This document shows positions 1 through 13,100 of a DNA stretch of 64,000 bases, piece by piece (within the stretch, counting starts at the first letter, position 1; the number at the start of each line of letters is the position of its first letter). Under the pieces are notes generated by a model, which worked only from the letters and a program-made list of their open reading frames with translations, was not told the DNA's origin and ran no database searches. The translations under genes were made by a program, and so were the position numbers. The DNA lies in NCBI RefSeq assembly GCF_051622035.1, contig NC_135359.1, forward strand, positions 27,433,501 through 27,497,500, in the 5' to 3' direction. The stretch comes from Arctopsyche grandis. Lineage: Eukaryota > Arthropoda > Insecta > Trichoptera > Hydropsychidae.

Positions 1-780
1 CCGAAAACGCAAATATCGGAAGGCAAAGATCGAAAATCGAAAGATTCAAAAAAAGGGTGCATGGTAAACGGTGCATACTCACTTAATTTGCGCGAGCAGG
101 ATACAACAGGAACAAGACGAACAGGCTTTTCCTCCCGTATTAATGTGCGCGAATTAAGAATTGCAGACGAACGGTTTGAATAAAAAAACAATTTATTTTA
201 ATATTCGGTACAAGAGTTGATTACGGACTAACTTAAATTCTACCAATATTGAGTTTATATACTCTTTAGCAAACAACGAATGTGTTGAAGACACGTGTTG
301 TACAATCTTGGTTAGTCAGTGCATGGGTGTGGTGGATATAATAGTTTTATTCATATTCAATGTGTGTCAGTAATCAATAATCAGTAATTCATACGTTTGT
401 CATTAATCAATGGTGCATTTATAAAATAAGGTGTGTCTTATCTCTACTGGTTAGTCGTTTGTTCTTTATATTAATCATGTGACAACGAAGGACTCGTATG
501 ATGGCGTCGTAGAAATGACGAATTTGCGAGTACATGAGTACAATGGTAGAGGGTTATCTTCAGCCTTTAACGCGCGCGCAGAATACGGGAGGAATAACCT
601 GTTCCTCTTGTTCTTGCTGTATCCTGCTCGCGCAAATTAAGTGAGTATGTACGTGAGTGTTTACCGTTTTCCATGCACCCTTTTTTTTATCTTTCGACTT
701 AAGATCTTTCGATTTTCGATCTTTGCCTTCCGATATTTGCGTTTTCGGTAATTTCACATTCCGGCCCGTGAGGTAGACCC
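1..780. mobile_element. MITE family A, long copy (5' end outside window)
   Basis: This is a palindromic non-autonomous DNA element. Its left arm (about 1-180) and right arm (about 556-780) are inverted copies of each other. Each arm carries the same block: GCAAATATCGGAAGGCAAAG, a GATCGAAAATCGAAAGAT stretch, a poly-A/GGGTGCATGGTAAACGG block and a GCGAGCAGGATACAACAGG block. The arms are separated by about 375 bp of AT-rich interior that the shorter copies lack, so this may be closer to the parent element. The right end reads GGCCCGTGAGGTAGACCC. The left terminus lies before the window. No coding potential was seen. Confidence 0.75.
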
Positions 781-1852
781 CAACAAATTCTCCAATTTCT
801 ATGCCTAGGAAAGTTTGTTGCTCTAGAGGAGATCTCCTATAGTTTAATTATCGTAGCGTTTTATACTTTGTATAAAGGAGATCTTCCGGGGGACTGATAA
901 CATCCAATTGATTACTGGCTTATCTGTGGTCAATGCATTTCAAAATGCTGATTTAAAGGGAGTTTGAAGAAGAATCGTGAACCACATCCAGGATGTCAGA
1001 GCTCACGGAGATTACGATAATCGATATTGAGGGACTGACTGAAGAAGAAGAAGAATTAATACAAAGCTTCAGTGTGTTCGATTTGTCTAAAAAATATACA
1101 GAAACACGATACTTTTTAACGTTACCTGGTATCGAAGTACAAAATCTCAGGATCAAATTTTCTTACAATCACCAAACTTCATCTAGTGATATTCCTTATA
1201 CAGATAAAGTAAAAACTATATGATAAAAATATAATTGTATTTTATCGTGTGAAAAATTGTGAAAAGTCAAAACCTCAAATGACACCACAAGAAACGTTTT
1301 TTAAAAAATAATTGGAAATTCCACATAAAGAGCGTACTCTAACACTACAACTTGATATAAATTTTCATATTCCTATATAATTTTTAAAAGTAAACTTTTA
1401 TATCAAACTTAAGCCCTTTTATTTATTGCATTTCGTTCACAAATGTATGTGTCTATTTAATTAATTAAAATAATCGACCCACAGAAGAATCAAATATAAA
1501 TACCACATAAAAATCAAAATAAAAATTAATAAAACAAATCAAATACAGAATTCTTACAAATACATATATGAATACATTTTGTGACCTGAATATTTCAGTA
1601 GCACTATGTATTATACATATAAGCTTTGATTTATGTACATTAGAAATAAGTCGCACATAGTCTAGGTTGGTTGACTTGAAAATCCAGGCTTAATTTTGTG
1701 TACATACCATATTTCCGGAACTTAATAATTTTATTTAGATTTATGAAACACTAGTGCTGCTACCCTGCTTCGCTCAAATGCTTGAAATATTCAAAGCTGT
1801 CAGCAAGAATGATGTCTGAAACGAAAATACTGGTCGAAAGCTATCTCAAATA
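781..1852. other. AT-rich stretch, no gene recognised
   Basis: About 1.07 kb between two family A elements. A 76-codon open frame at 993-1223 (+) has no recognisable domain and no homology I can name. Its last third (around 1165-1220) resembles sequence near 34080-34135, so it is more likely repeat sequence than an exon. Nothing else was identified. Confidence 0.5.
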
Positions 1853-2166
1853 CCGGTCTCCGTGACGGGCCGGAATGTGAAATGCCGGAAAACGCAAATA
1901 TCGGAAGGCAAAGATCGAAAATCGAAAGATCTTAAGTTGAAAGATAAAAAAAAGGGTACATGGTAAACGGTACATACTCACTTAATTTGCGCGAGCAGGA
2001 TACAACAGGAACAATAAGAACAGGTTTTTCCTTCTGGATTCTGCGCGCGCACATTAATACAGGAGGAAAAGCCTTTCTTTCGACTTAAGATCTTTTGTTT
2101 TCGATCTTTGCCTTCCGATATTTACGTTTTCGGTAATTTCACATTCCGGCCCGTCACGGAGACCGG
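1853..2166. mobile_element. MITE family A, copy 2
   Basis: A near-perfect foldback of about 314 bp. Both ends carry the same terminal type: CCGGTCTCCGTGACGGGCC at the left and its inverse at the right. The interior repeats the family A blocks (GCAAATATCGG, AAGATCTTAAG, GCGAGCAGGATACAAC). No clear 8-bp TSD is visible at this copy, unlike copies 3, 4 and 5. No coding capacity. Confidence 0.8.
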
Positions 2167-2565
2167 TATAAATCATCTTAATTCGAAGTAAAGTGTTGAA
2201 AATTTTAATCACAATAAAAATTAACCAGAAAAACAAACCGAAAACCAAAACGTTTAGTTCTGAATAGGACCAGACGATCAGAGAGACTCATGAAAAAAAT
2301 ATTTTTTTTTTTTACTTTATTTTTTATTATTATTCAATACTATTGTATTTATTATCTATATATCATTAATATGGACGCTGAGGATCGCACTATTTTCCCT
2401 ATCGTCTGGAATAAAAAAGTTATTATTACAATTATTATTATTATTATATTTCGGTCGCCTGTGTGCGTTGCACACATTTGTACATATGGTAGGTGCGTCC
2501 CTGCTTACTGGAGGAAAAAAAAGTTAAATCATATTAACAATCACTAATAAATTCATTTTGATTTT
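2167..2565. other. AT-rich spacer, nothing recognised
   Basis: About 400 bp rich in poly-T and TTATTA runs. The open frame at 2290-2547 is low-complexity and is not accepted as a gene. Confidence 0.5.
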
Positions 2566-3135
2566 TATATGCTTTTTATTATTACTAAATTACTACATAT
2601 GTTCACAATGGGTCTACCTCACGGGCCGGAATGTGAAATGCCGGAAAACGCAAATATCGGAAGGTAAAGATCGAAAATCGAAATATCTTTAGGCGAAAGA
2701 TCGAAAAAAAAGGGTGCTTGGTAAACGGTACATACTCACTTAATTTGCGCGAGCAGGATACAACAGGAACAAGAGGAACAGGCTTTTCCTCCCGTATTAA
2801 TGTGCGCGCGCAGAATACAGAATACATTCGGGCTCGTCACGGAGACCGGTTCACAATACATCTTATATCTATATAAATAGCTACTGATCTACTGATCATT
2901 TTCTATTTTACAAATTTAATTTAATTTTGTCAGTAATCATAGTATTATATTATTCTAATGTTAATGTACAGCATAATAAGAAAAATAGCTCAAAAACCTA
3001 TTTACAATTCTTATAAATGCTAATAATACATCTAATACATATGTACTATTAACTAAAGACTCTTTAAAGTCGACGATCTAAAGCAGATTGTATTTAGGTA
3101 GTCTGTGTTTATACCTGAAGGGTATAGACAATCAC
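2566..3135 (-). mobile_element. Jockey-like LINE 3' end, minus strand, older copy
   Basis: Read on the minus strand, this matches the 3' part of the LINE at 3193-3627: the last codons of ORF2 (a PFRYKHRLP-type ending), the same 3' UTR and the same AATAATAAAAAGCA end near 2566. It is truncated at its 5' side near 3135. It is interrupted by the family A MITE at 2610-2849. With the plus-strand LINE it forms a large inverted repeat with arms of about 300 bp. Inference: two independent 5'-truncated insertions in opposite orientation, not one palindrome. Confidence 0.75.
2610..2849. mobile_element. MITE family A, copy 3, with 8-bp TSD
   Basis: 240 bp. The left end is GGGTCTACCTCACGGGCC and the right end is the inverse of CCGGTCTCCGTGACG. 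It is flanked by the direct repeat TTCACAAT at 2602-2609 and 2850-2857. The opposite LINE arm at 3576-3583 carries the uninterrupted site once (ATTGTGAA, the reverse complement). This confirms both the element borders and the 8-bp duplication. Confidence 0.9.
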
Positions 3136-3192
3136 TAATAAATAAAATGCTCTCTATACTTCCATATTGAGCAACTTTCATGTTTCCTATTT

Positions 3193-3627
3193 AATAATAT
3201 TCCGTTTGTTACAGACATTACTAACAAACTAACCAGTAGATTCTATGACAGAATCACTAATAACCATACTAACACACTTGTGAAGAGTCTCGGTGATTAC
3301 AACAAAATGTCTATACCCTTCAGGTATAAACACAGATTACCTAAACACAATCTGCTTTAGGTCATCGACTTTAGAGAGTCTTTAATTAATATTATGTATT
3401 AGATGTATTATGAACATTTATAAGGATTGTAAATAGGTTTTTGAGCTCTTTTTCCTATTATGCTTTAGATTAACATTAGAATAATATAATACTGTGATTA
3501 CTAACCAAATTAAATTAAATTGTAAAATAGAAAATGATCAGTAGATCAGTAGTTATTAAAATAGATATAAGATGTATTGTGAACATAATTTCGTAATAAT
3601 AAAAAGCATTTAAAAAAAAAAAAAAAA
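3193..3627 (+). mobile_element. Jockey-like non-LTR retrotransposon, 5'-truncated
   Basis: The first about 150 bp encode the carboxyl end of a reverse-transcriptase ORF. In the frame from 3212 the peptide includes LTSRFYDRIT, LVKSLGDYN and PFRYKHRLPKHNLL followed by a stop at about 3358-3360. This pattern (arginine/histidine-rich 'PFRHKHRRP'-type ending) is typical of Jockey-clade ORF2 proteins. A 3' UTR of about 260 bp follows and ends in a poly(A) tract. The insertion is bounded by a 13-bp TSD, ATGTTTCCTATTT, at 3180-3192 and 3628-3640, so this is a 5'-truncated insertion produced by target-primed reverse transcription. Confidence 0.85.
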
Positions 3628-3640
3628 ATGTTTCCTATTT

Positions 3641-4167
3641 CAAACGTCCTTGTTTTCCTCTGCCTCCTTTCGACCTGTATTCGAGCATTAGCATAGAATA
3701 CAGTCGGTGACAATGACTGCCGTTCGATACTAATCGTTCATGATATTAAGTAAACCATGAATCACGCTGCTAACATTCAGCAAGGCGGGTTTCAGGGGAT
3801 GAAAGGTGTTGAGAAGCGACGCAATAAACCCGTCGTGAGCCTTGGCGTAATGGGTTTACAAGACACCTTCCTGTTTCCCATTAGCTAAAACTACCCTCGG
3901 GTAGAACTTTTGTGTGTGTGCTCGTCTATGAATAACTGTTATGGTCGACACGTAAACGGTTTTATGTATCCTTGACAGCGACATAACAAGTCGGTTTTAA
4001 ATTTTCCCATCTCCAAATTTTTTACCGTCTATAAAAAGTAATGGATTCATCAAAAGCCCTCGTGATAAATTTGTTTCGTTAACTTTATGTGCTCAAATCT
4101 CAAAAGCTTATGTATAATATATACTTCTTGTTTAAATATTGAGAACATCACATTTTGCATGTTTCAG
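3641..4167. other. Sequence upstream of first visible fat exon
   Basis: About 525 bp with no recognised element or exon. It ends in the acceptor TTTGCATGTTTCAG at 4167 and is read as the 3' end of a fat intron. The earlier exons of fat are not in the window. Confidence 0.5.
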
Positions 4168-7100
4168 GAATTTTAAGTACATCAACTAGACTGGATCGGG
4201 AAAATCAATCTGAACACTGGTTAGACGTACAAGTATCTGACAATGGAAAACCTCAATTATCTTCCATCACTAGAGTAATCGTTCATGTGACTGATGTCAA
4301 CGATCACTCGCCTGTTTTTTTGGAACAATATTACTGGATCAAAGTTCCCGCCACTAGACGAAAAACTGAATTACAGGTAAAACACAATACAATTATACTA
4401 AACTATGTATAAGAAGTAGGTGTTATTTTTTTTTTAAATCGGTGATGCTTTTCAGGATAAATCCAAAGATAAACAAGCCGATGGAAAAAAGGATGATTCA
4501 AATGAAGAGACAATCATATGGGAAGCTTACAATGGTGATATCAAAGGAACTCCACTATTCAGAGTAAGAACATATCGTAGTTAGATTTTTAATAAGATCA
4601 AATTCTTTACATATCTATGTTTCAATGATTTGCTCTAGGTCTTGGCATACGACGAAGACGATGGTATCAATGGTGAAATTATATATAGCGCCAAAGTGGG
4701 TAAAGGTAAAATAATATTTCACATCAATCCGGAAACGGGAATCATCTACTACAGCGGTGATTTAGATTCTGGAAATCTATACGAATTAAATGTAATATTT
4801 TATACTCATTCTATGTATAACCCACTTTTGCCTACATAGGTATGTTCTTTAAATAACTTCATATATTTAGGTGCGAGCTTCCGATAACGGCATCCCGCCA
4901 AAAATAACCACGGCCAGAATAGGAATAGAAGTTATAAACCTTCCAGATGATACGTCGAATCCTCCTCAAGTTAAAACGAACCTGCAAACTGCCAAAGTGA
5001 CCGAATCAGATCCGGTCGGCTTCCTTGTATCACAAATCCAAGCTTTCGACGACGACAATGACACACTGTGGTACAACATTATTGGTCAGTACAAAAAACA
5101 TTTTTTCTACATTCCCTAATACTACGTGTATCATATTTTCCCTTCAATTTGTATTAAGACCATTTAACTATTATTTATTGATCATCATTTATTGATACTA
5201 CTCTATTCGGTTATATTACAATATTCGCAAGTAGTAAAATATAAATGTCAAAGCTGCAATCGAAGTACATATGTATGTATGTATGTATGTAGATTCGTCA
5301 TAATTGTAATTTGACAAAAACAATAAACAATATTGTAGGGTGAGCGCGTAGAGGGATTTCCGAGTTCAGAGTGAAAGACAACGCCATAGTGGTAGGGGTA
5401 GTTTATTGTTGTTTGCTTGACGACAAAGCTTCGAATGAAGCACGGAACAAAACTGCCGAGTATTTATACAGTGTATACTCTCAACAAAGATAGATCATTG
5501 GTCGATGGATCGCGAGACCCCATTGGCTGTTGTATGCGGCTTGTTCATACGTGGAGGTCTTTTTGGCGCGAATGCGATGATTGGTGATGGTAAACCAGCG
5601 ATCCACAAGCACCAATTACCTAATCTCTACGTTACAATATATTTTCTTCTATGAGTGATAGTCCTTGTATCAATAAATGCGATTATCATATCGACAATCC
5701 CATTCACCCCCATTTAGTGAATGTATTTACATATCTTTAATAACATTATGTACATGTAAATTTATTTTTTACTCGCTTTCATTTTGAAGATGGAGATAAA
5801 GACAATCACTTTTACATTGGTCGAGAGACTGGGAACGTACTGTTGGCCAAAAGATTGTTATGGGAAAAACAGAAAAGCTACAATTTAAACATCAGTGTTA
5901 CTGACGGTGTACACATTGTATACATAACGGTTATTTCAACATTTATGTACATTCTGTCTTCATATATATTTAACATCGAGCTGTGGAAGATAAGTGTGGT
6001 ATTTATATTTTCAGCTGAATGTCACCGTTATCAATGACATCAACGAAGAAGGTCCTGTATTCAGTCAGAGTGTTTTTGTCGTAAACGTATCGGAAAACTT
6101 CGCAGGAGGCAGTCCTGTATTGTCCCTTCGAGCCTTCGGCCAGGACAACTTATTATATAGTCTTTATAATGCTAGAAGTCCAACCTCCTTGAATGTTTTC
6201 AAAATTGATTCTATAACCGGAGATGTCACGATAAGAGAACCCCTCGACAGGTTAATTCTAACATTTTATTTTTTCTTCTTTGAACACATTTTTTCACACA
6301 TATACTAGCAATATATGTATGTAAATATATATGCAATTTGTTACACTATACTGTAATACATTCTAACAGGGAGATAATGGAAGAACATTACTTGACAGTA
6401 ATGGTTCGAGATCAAGCTTTAAAGTCAAAACGTTCGTTCGCCAGAGTATTAGTGCGTGTATATGATCACAATGATCATGCTCCAGAATTTAATACCAAAA
6501 TAATCCAAGGAAAAGTTTTTGAGACTTCACCAATTGGAACATCGGTTATAAAAATACAAGCCAGTGACAAAGACAAAGGAGAAAATGCTATAATCATTTA
6601 TTCGATCAATAGTGGTAAGTATATGGTTCGGTGATTATTGGTCACAAAGCACTCGCCCAAAAGTCACTAAAATCTCTATAACGGAACATCTGGCAGCCGA
6701 AACATCCATCATACTGACGATAACCATTGCCGGTCTTACATCCAATAGCACCCTCGGGTAATTTTTTCTAAGCACCTTTAGAAAAAAATTTCGCCTTCGG
6801 CGCTCTAATCTAAAATTTTGTATGGCTTTTGGCGCCCTAGATTTAAGTTTTAGCGCCCCCCCTAAAACCGGCACTGACGATAACTATCATACTAACGAGA
6901 ACTTGAGTGCCAAATATTCCGTATTCGTGATTTTCATGGCAAAATTTGTCTTTTGGGCGATCGCAATGTGACTAATAATCCAATTACCAAGTATATATGT
7001 AGCTCGAGTATATATAAAATAAATGTATATGAAATTTCATTGATCTTATTGATTTTTGTGTTGTAGGTAATCTTGGTAATATATTTGCAATTGATCCATA

Positions 7101-10100
7101 CATGGGCGATATTAGACTTTCGTTTGAATTAGATTTAAATATAGCATTTGAGTATATGTTGCAAGTCAAAGCTTCGAATCCAGGACCAAATCCACTTTCA
7201 ACTGTGATACCGGTTCATATTATGGTTACCATGGCAGACGATGCCAAGCCTAGGTATTTATGCGATTTTGATTCATAAATAAACTCAAAACATTTAACGA
7301 TTTGAAAACAGCTAGAAGCAGCAGTGACATCATTTGATTCCAGGTTTGTAAAACAGATTTTCAGCGCTGATATCGATGAAAATGAACCGAGAGGAACTTT
7401 TGTAGAACACATCGAGGCGAGGAGTACTTCAACTCTCCTATTTCAAATCGTCAACGGTAACACAAATGATGTTTTCGATATAAACCTCTCCACTGGTGTT
7501 ATCGTTACAAAATATCCGCTAGACTTCGAGCAATATCACGTATACAATTTAACAGTATCTGCTACTAATATGGTAAATGATTTCTTGGCTTGTTTATTAA
7601 AAGATTTATGATTTATCCGAGATCGTAAACTGTACACTTATTTCAGGTCGGTAAATCTGCTGAATGCTTAGTAATAATTCACGTTATAGATAAGAACGAT
7701 AACGCTCCAAGATTTTTAAGCAACAAATACGAAGGAAGCATATTGGAATCGGCCCCAATAAACTCGTTGATTTTTCACAATGCCACCACTAGACTGGTCA
7801 TTTCAGTGGACGACCTCGATTCTGGAATAAACTGCTTGAAAACTTTTGAAATTATCGAGGCCTTACCTAAGAATTATTTCTTCATCGATTCAACGACTGG
7901 AGCAATTAAAACGACTAATCTTCTGGACCATGAGACTATCGACACGTTTCGCTTCCGCGTGAGAGTTTTCGATCTTGGTAAGCCCAGACTATCTTCGGAG
8001 ACTGTAGCTGAAGTTTTAATCAAAGTATTGGATGTAAACGACTGTCCACCAAAGTTCGACCGCCAAGATTACAACGCAACTTTGCTACTTCCAACATACA
8101 AAAATGTGGCGATCGTGACTGTGACCGCGACTGACGGTGACAAAAACCAAAAACAAACCTTAAAATATGACATAATCGATGGAGATAGAAAAAACATATT
8201 CGCTATAGACCCAATTACTGGTGTTATTATTGTTCTGCAGCCTGACAAAGTCAAACAATTCCATAAACTGCACATAAGAGTATCCGATGGAAAATTCTCG
8301 AGCATAGCACAAGTTTACGTCACAGTGGAAAAATCAGAGAATTTAAACTTCAAATTCCAAAAATCTTATTATGAGGGTAGCGTTATGGAGAATAGCACGA
8401 AAATCGTAACTGTAACTGTCGTCAACGTTCTAGGCAGCATTTTGAATGAACATGTCGAATTTAACATTTTGAATCCTACTGACATGTTCACCATTGGTCT
8501 CACTTCGGGAGCTGTTCAAACCACTGGAGTCAAGTTCGACAGGGAAATCAAGGACAACTATGTCCTCATTGTCGAAGCCAAAACTACGACAAAAAACCAA
8601 TTCTTCGCACACACCATAATCAACATCACCGTAATGGATGTTAACGATAACTGTCCAGTGTTTATGAACTTGCCATATTTCTCGATCGTGTCTGTCGACG
8701 ACCAAAAGGGTCACGTAGTGGCCAAAGTGCACGCTGTAGATATGGACAATTACGAAAATGGAGAAGTGCGATACGAAATGAAGCGTGGACATGGAGAGCT
8801 CTTCAAAGTCTGCAGAAAGTCTGGAGAAATCTCCTTGAAACAAAATCTCGAGGGACACAATAAAGAATACCAACTGATGATTGGTGCATACGATGGAGGT
8901 AATGTACATACATATTATACTAGATCCAGTATTGATTACTTTAATCTTATGTATTTTCTTATATAATATATTGTACCGTAATAGGGGTAACGCCATGCTA
9001 TAGTGAAGCAACTGTGAATGTTAAAGTTGTTGACAAATCGATGCCAATATTTGACAAACAATTCTATTCTGTAATTGTACCTGAAAACGTCGAAGTGATG
9101 ACATCATTGGGAGTATCTTTGTATGCCTCATCCCCGTTGAGAAGAAAATTAATATACACCATAGTGCACGGAAACGACCAGGAAAAATTTTCACTGGATT
9201 TTAACACAGGTTAATTTCATATATGTATTATATTTATCTAATATACATATAATTTCGAAAGAGACTTTGTGTGTGTGCAGGGCTTTTTTTTTATGTAACG
9301 CGGTGGAACGGCGTTCCGGCACCTTTTCTCTCGGCATTATTTTTGTTTCAAACGAATATTATATATAATATAATCTTTTCTAATAAAAAACTTCACAATA
9401 AGTGAGTTCCGGCACCTTTTTTTTTCAAAAAAAGCCCTGTATGTATGTAAGTTTTGGTTCGTAGAATCCGTGACGTTATTTTATTTTATTTTATTTTTAT
9501 TTTTTACATACATATTTTTACATATGTACATATATACAAATACACCAGGAAGGCTTAACAGGTAAACCCCAAATGCGCCTTCTTGGTCCACATAATTATT
9601 ACATAGACACATGTTAATCTAAACAATATCTGACATATATGGTCAGATATGACAAACATCGTATGAATACGATAAATAACGATGAATAACTTTCATGTAA
9701 CAATACGAATTTTTATTCGATAAACAACCACAGAGACATCTATGGTGATCAATATGGCGAAACCTAAAATATAACAACAACTAAAGGTTTGCAACAGAAA
9801 ATTGGGATGGGAAGGAAAGAAACGCCAATTTTTACAGGAACCGTTTCAATGAAAATCGGAAAAATTGGCAAATTCTAATAAGAAACGATCGACCTCGATA
9901 AATCAAGGTCTGGCCAACAACGAGACTTAGTGGGACTCGAACCCGTAACATCAAGTATGAAATAATTCAACATTCACCACTAGACCACGCTGCTGGTTAT
10001 CTATATCAATATCGCTTTCGATTCCATTTTCGATTTCGATTCCTTTTTCAGTACCGGTTCAGGATTCCTTTTTCCAGATCCGAATTCCTGTTTCAGTTAC

Positions 10101-13100
10101 GGTTCCCGATTCTTGCTTCAATTCCGGATCCGGACTCTTGTTTTAGTTCCAGATCCCAATACTTTTTTCAATTCCGGATCCCGATTTTTTTTTCAGTTCC
10201 GGATCAAACCGAACAAACGAATGTTTACTATTAGATTAGTCATATTTAAGCAATTTATATTTCAAATACCGAGCGAAGCCATTAGTATTTAATAAAATTT
10301 AAATATAAATTGTAATTTGGTTTTAATTTTTTTTCTTATTCATTGTATAGCACCAGATAGCAATAATGGACCATGTACGTACACTTTCTAAAACAAATTA
10401 ATACATATATAAATTAAATATAATATGTAATAATTTGACAATTAAATTCTTGCAGGTGTAATATTTGCTACGGAGGAATTAGATTATGAAACACAACAGA
10501 TGCATCATCTTACTGTCCGGGCTACCGATAGTGTGACCGGTATCTATGCTGAAGTTGCAGTTTCCATTGTGATTGAAGATGTGAACGATTGCTCTCCGGA
10601 ATTTTCTGCTGATAGTTATCATATATCCGTATCAGAAGCTGCAGCCTTTAGTACACTAGTTATTAAGTTGGAAGCACACGATAACGACACGGGTCTGTTT
10701 TCCATCCAGGTCAATCTTATTTGTAATGCTTTCCAAAAATATATTTTTTATTTAAATGTGTTTTAGGAATAAACCAAGAACTGTCGTTTTCCATGAATTC
10801 ATCGGCTGATAATATAACATCATTTTTTCATGTGGATCCCGTTGATGGAAGCATATATTTAAAAAGATCTTTAGATAGGGAGATGAATGAATTTCATCAT
10901 TTCAATGTAATAGTTGCAGATAAGGGCTTGCCTAGTCTTTCTGCAACAACACATATTTGGGTTACCGGTAAATTCTCATATTTTAATTTTGTTTTAAGTT
11001 TGAAAAACACAATACATGCCCAATATGCATGAATTCTACAAAATTATAATAAATTTTTAACTCTTTTAGTACTAGACATAAATGATAATCCTCCTCATAT
11101 AGAACAAGCAGTATATAATGCTGCAATATCAGAACATGCGACTCGGGGACAGTTTGTTACTCGTATAATGGCTTGTGATTTTGATTTAATTGATCAAGGA
11201 CATCTCTTGTATTCTATTGTCGGAGGGAACGACAGACAAGCATTTTCTATCAACAATACAAATGGTTTGTTCTTCTTGTGATATGTATGTGTCTTATTGT
11301 AATATTATTTAAAATAAAACTGGATTTTTTTTATACTTCCAGGCATTATAAATTTAGTCAACATTGAAAAATTTGGAAATTATCCACTATCTGTATTAAA
11401 TATATCTGTATCTGATGGAATATATACGACATTTACTCGGACTAAAATCGCTCTACATCCTGCAAATAAATATGCTCCCCATTTTAATCATCCAGTTTTA
11501 GAGGTTTCAATCGCAGAAAATAAACCAGCTGGAACTCTTGTTGTTGTAGTATGTTTTTGGTTCCATAATACATGTTACATTTCATAATATTTTAATTTGA
11601 TTAATTCATGAAATAATTAAAAAATTTTAGGTGGTAGCTGAAGATAGAGATTTTGGCGAATACGGTGCATTAACGTATTCAATACATTCTAATATTTTGA
11701 AAGAAAAATTTTTCATTAACAGTCAAACAGGAGAACTCACCACTTTAGTTGAGCTCGACCGTGAAATAGAAAAAGAGTATGAAATACCTATTATGGTAAT
11801 TGATGGTGGTGGAAAGCCAGCTTTTACTTTAGTGAGAATAAAAGTTCTCGATGAAAATGATAATGCCCCAATTTTTATTTACAAAAAATATAAAATATCA
11901 ATATATGTCAATCAAAGTCTTTCACAACCGTTCTTAAATGTAAGTGTAAATATAAGATAACGGTCATTAAATAACCTATAAAGATGAGTCTTTCAGGTGT
12001 TATGTCTTTCAGGTAAAAGCTTTAGATTTAGATGATGGTGCTAATGGTGAAATTCAGTATTCAATATATGCCAATGAAAATACTATTGTAAGTGATCTGT
12101 TTGGAGTGGATGCTGTAACTGGTGCAATATCATTAATTGATGATTCTGCTCCTTGGGGTAAAATATATTTTTCAATAATAATAATGTTTTACATTATTCG
12201 GGTCTACCTCACGGGCCGGAATGTGAAATTCCGGAAAACGCAAATATCGGAATGCAAAGATCGAAAATCGAAAGATCTTAAGTCGAAAGATCAAAAAAAG
12301 GGTACATACTCACTTAATTTGCGCGAGCAGGATACAACAGGAACAAGAGGAACAGGCTTTTCCTCCCGTATTAATTTTTTTGATCTTTCGACTTAAGATC
12401 TTTCGATTTTCGATCTTTGCCTTGCGATATTTGCGTTTTCCGGCATTTTACATTCCGGCCCGTCACGGAGACGGACATTATTCATATTATATAAAAACAT
12501 TTTTGCTTTAGAATCTCAAGTATTTCCATTTTGGGTACGAGCAACTGATAGTGGTATTATTCCATTATATGCGGATATACCTATTGAAGTATACGTTATG
12601 TCACCATTTGATGAAGTTCCCATATTTGAAACAAATCACGAAAAATTTTTCATCCTTGAAAATTCTCCACAGGGTAAGAAAATATTAAAAATATCTCAAT
12701 TTGAAAATACAAATACATTCTAAATTAAAAATCTAAGTATTTATTTTAGGTACAGTTATCACAAGTCTCAAAATGTCTTCCCAAGTGCCAGTTATATTTA
12801 GCGTACTTCCTGCGATTTTCGATTCTTCGCTTTTTACAATCGACGATTTAGGTCAACTGATTCTATCGGGTTCAATTGATCGAGAAACCATAGACTCGTA
12901 TACTATTGGTATCTTAGCCGAGACTAAAAGCAATCCACCGCTCGTTGGATTTATAGAAATTTCATTGAACGTGATAGATGAAAATGATAATGCACCAGTC
13001 TTCCATACTTCGCCGATATTTTTAAACCTAGCCGAAAATATTGAACAGGGTTCTACTATATTAAAAAGTAATACTATTATTAAAATTTGATTGAATTTTC

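Larger units (their letters stand above)
9237..10285 (+). mobile_element. Non-autonomous Helitron with internal insertions
   Basis: The 5' end is TCTAATATACATATAATTTC then GAAAGAGACTTTGT. The 3' end is ATACCGAGCGAAGCCATTAG, a GC-rich hairpin followed by a CTRR-like TTAG. The flanking bases are A before and T after, as expected for Helitron insertion, and there is no TSD. It contains a short hAT-like MITE (9278-9439), a minus-strand SINE (about 9479-10003) and a pyrimidine-rich minisatellite (about 10015-10206). A second copy at 17292-18370 shares both ends. No Rep/helicase ORF. Confidence 0.75.

Noticed and set aside
993-1223. 76-codon open frame starting MSELTEITIIDIEG
   Set aside because: No recognisable domain, no splice context, and its end resembles a repeat near 34080-34135. 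Not supported as a gene.
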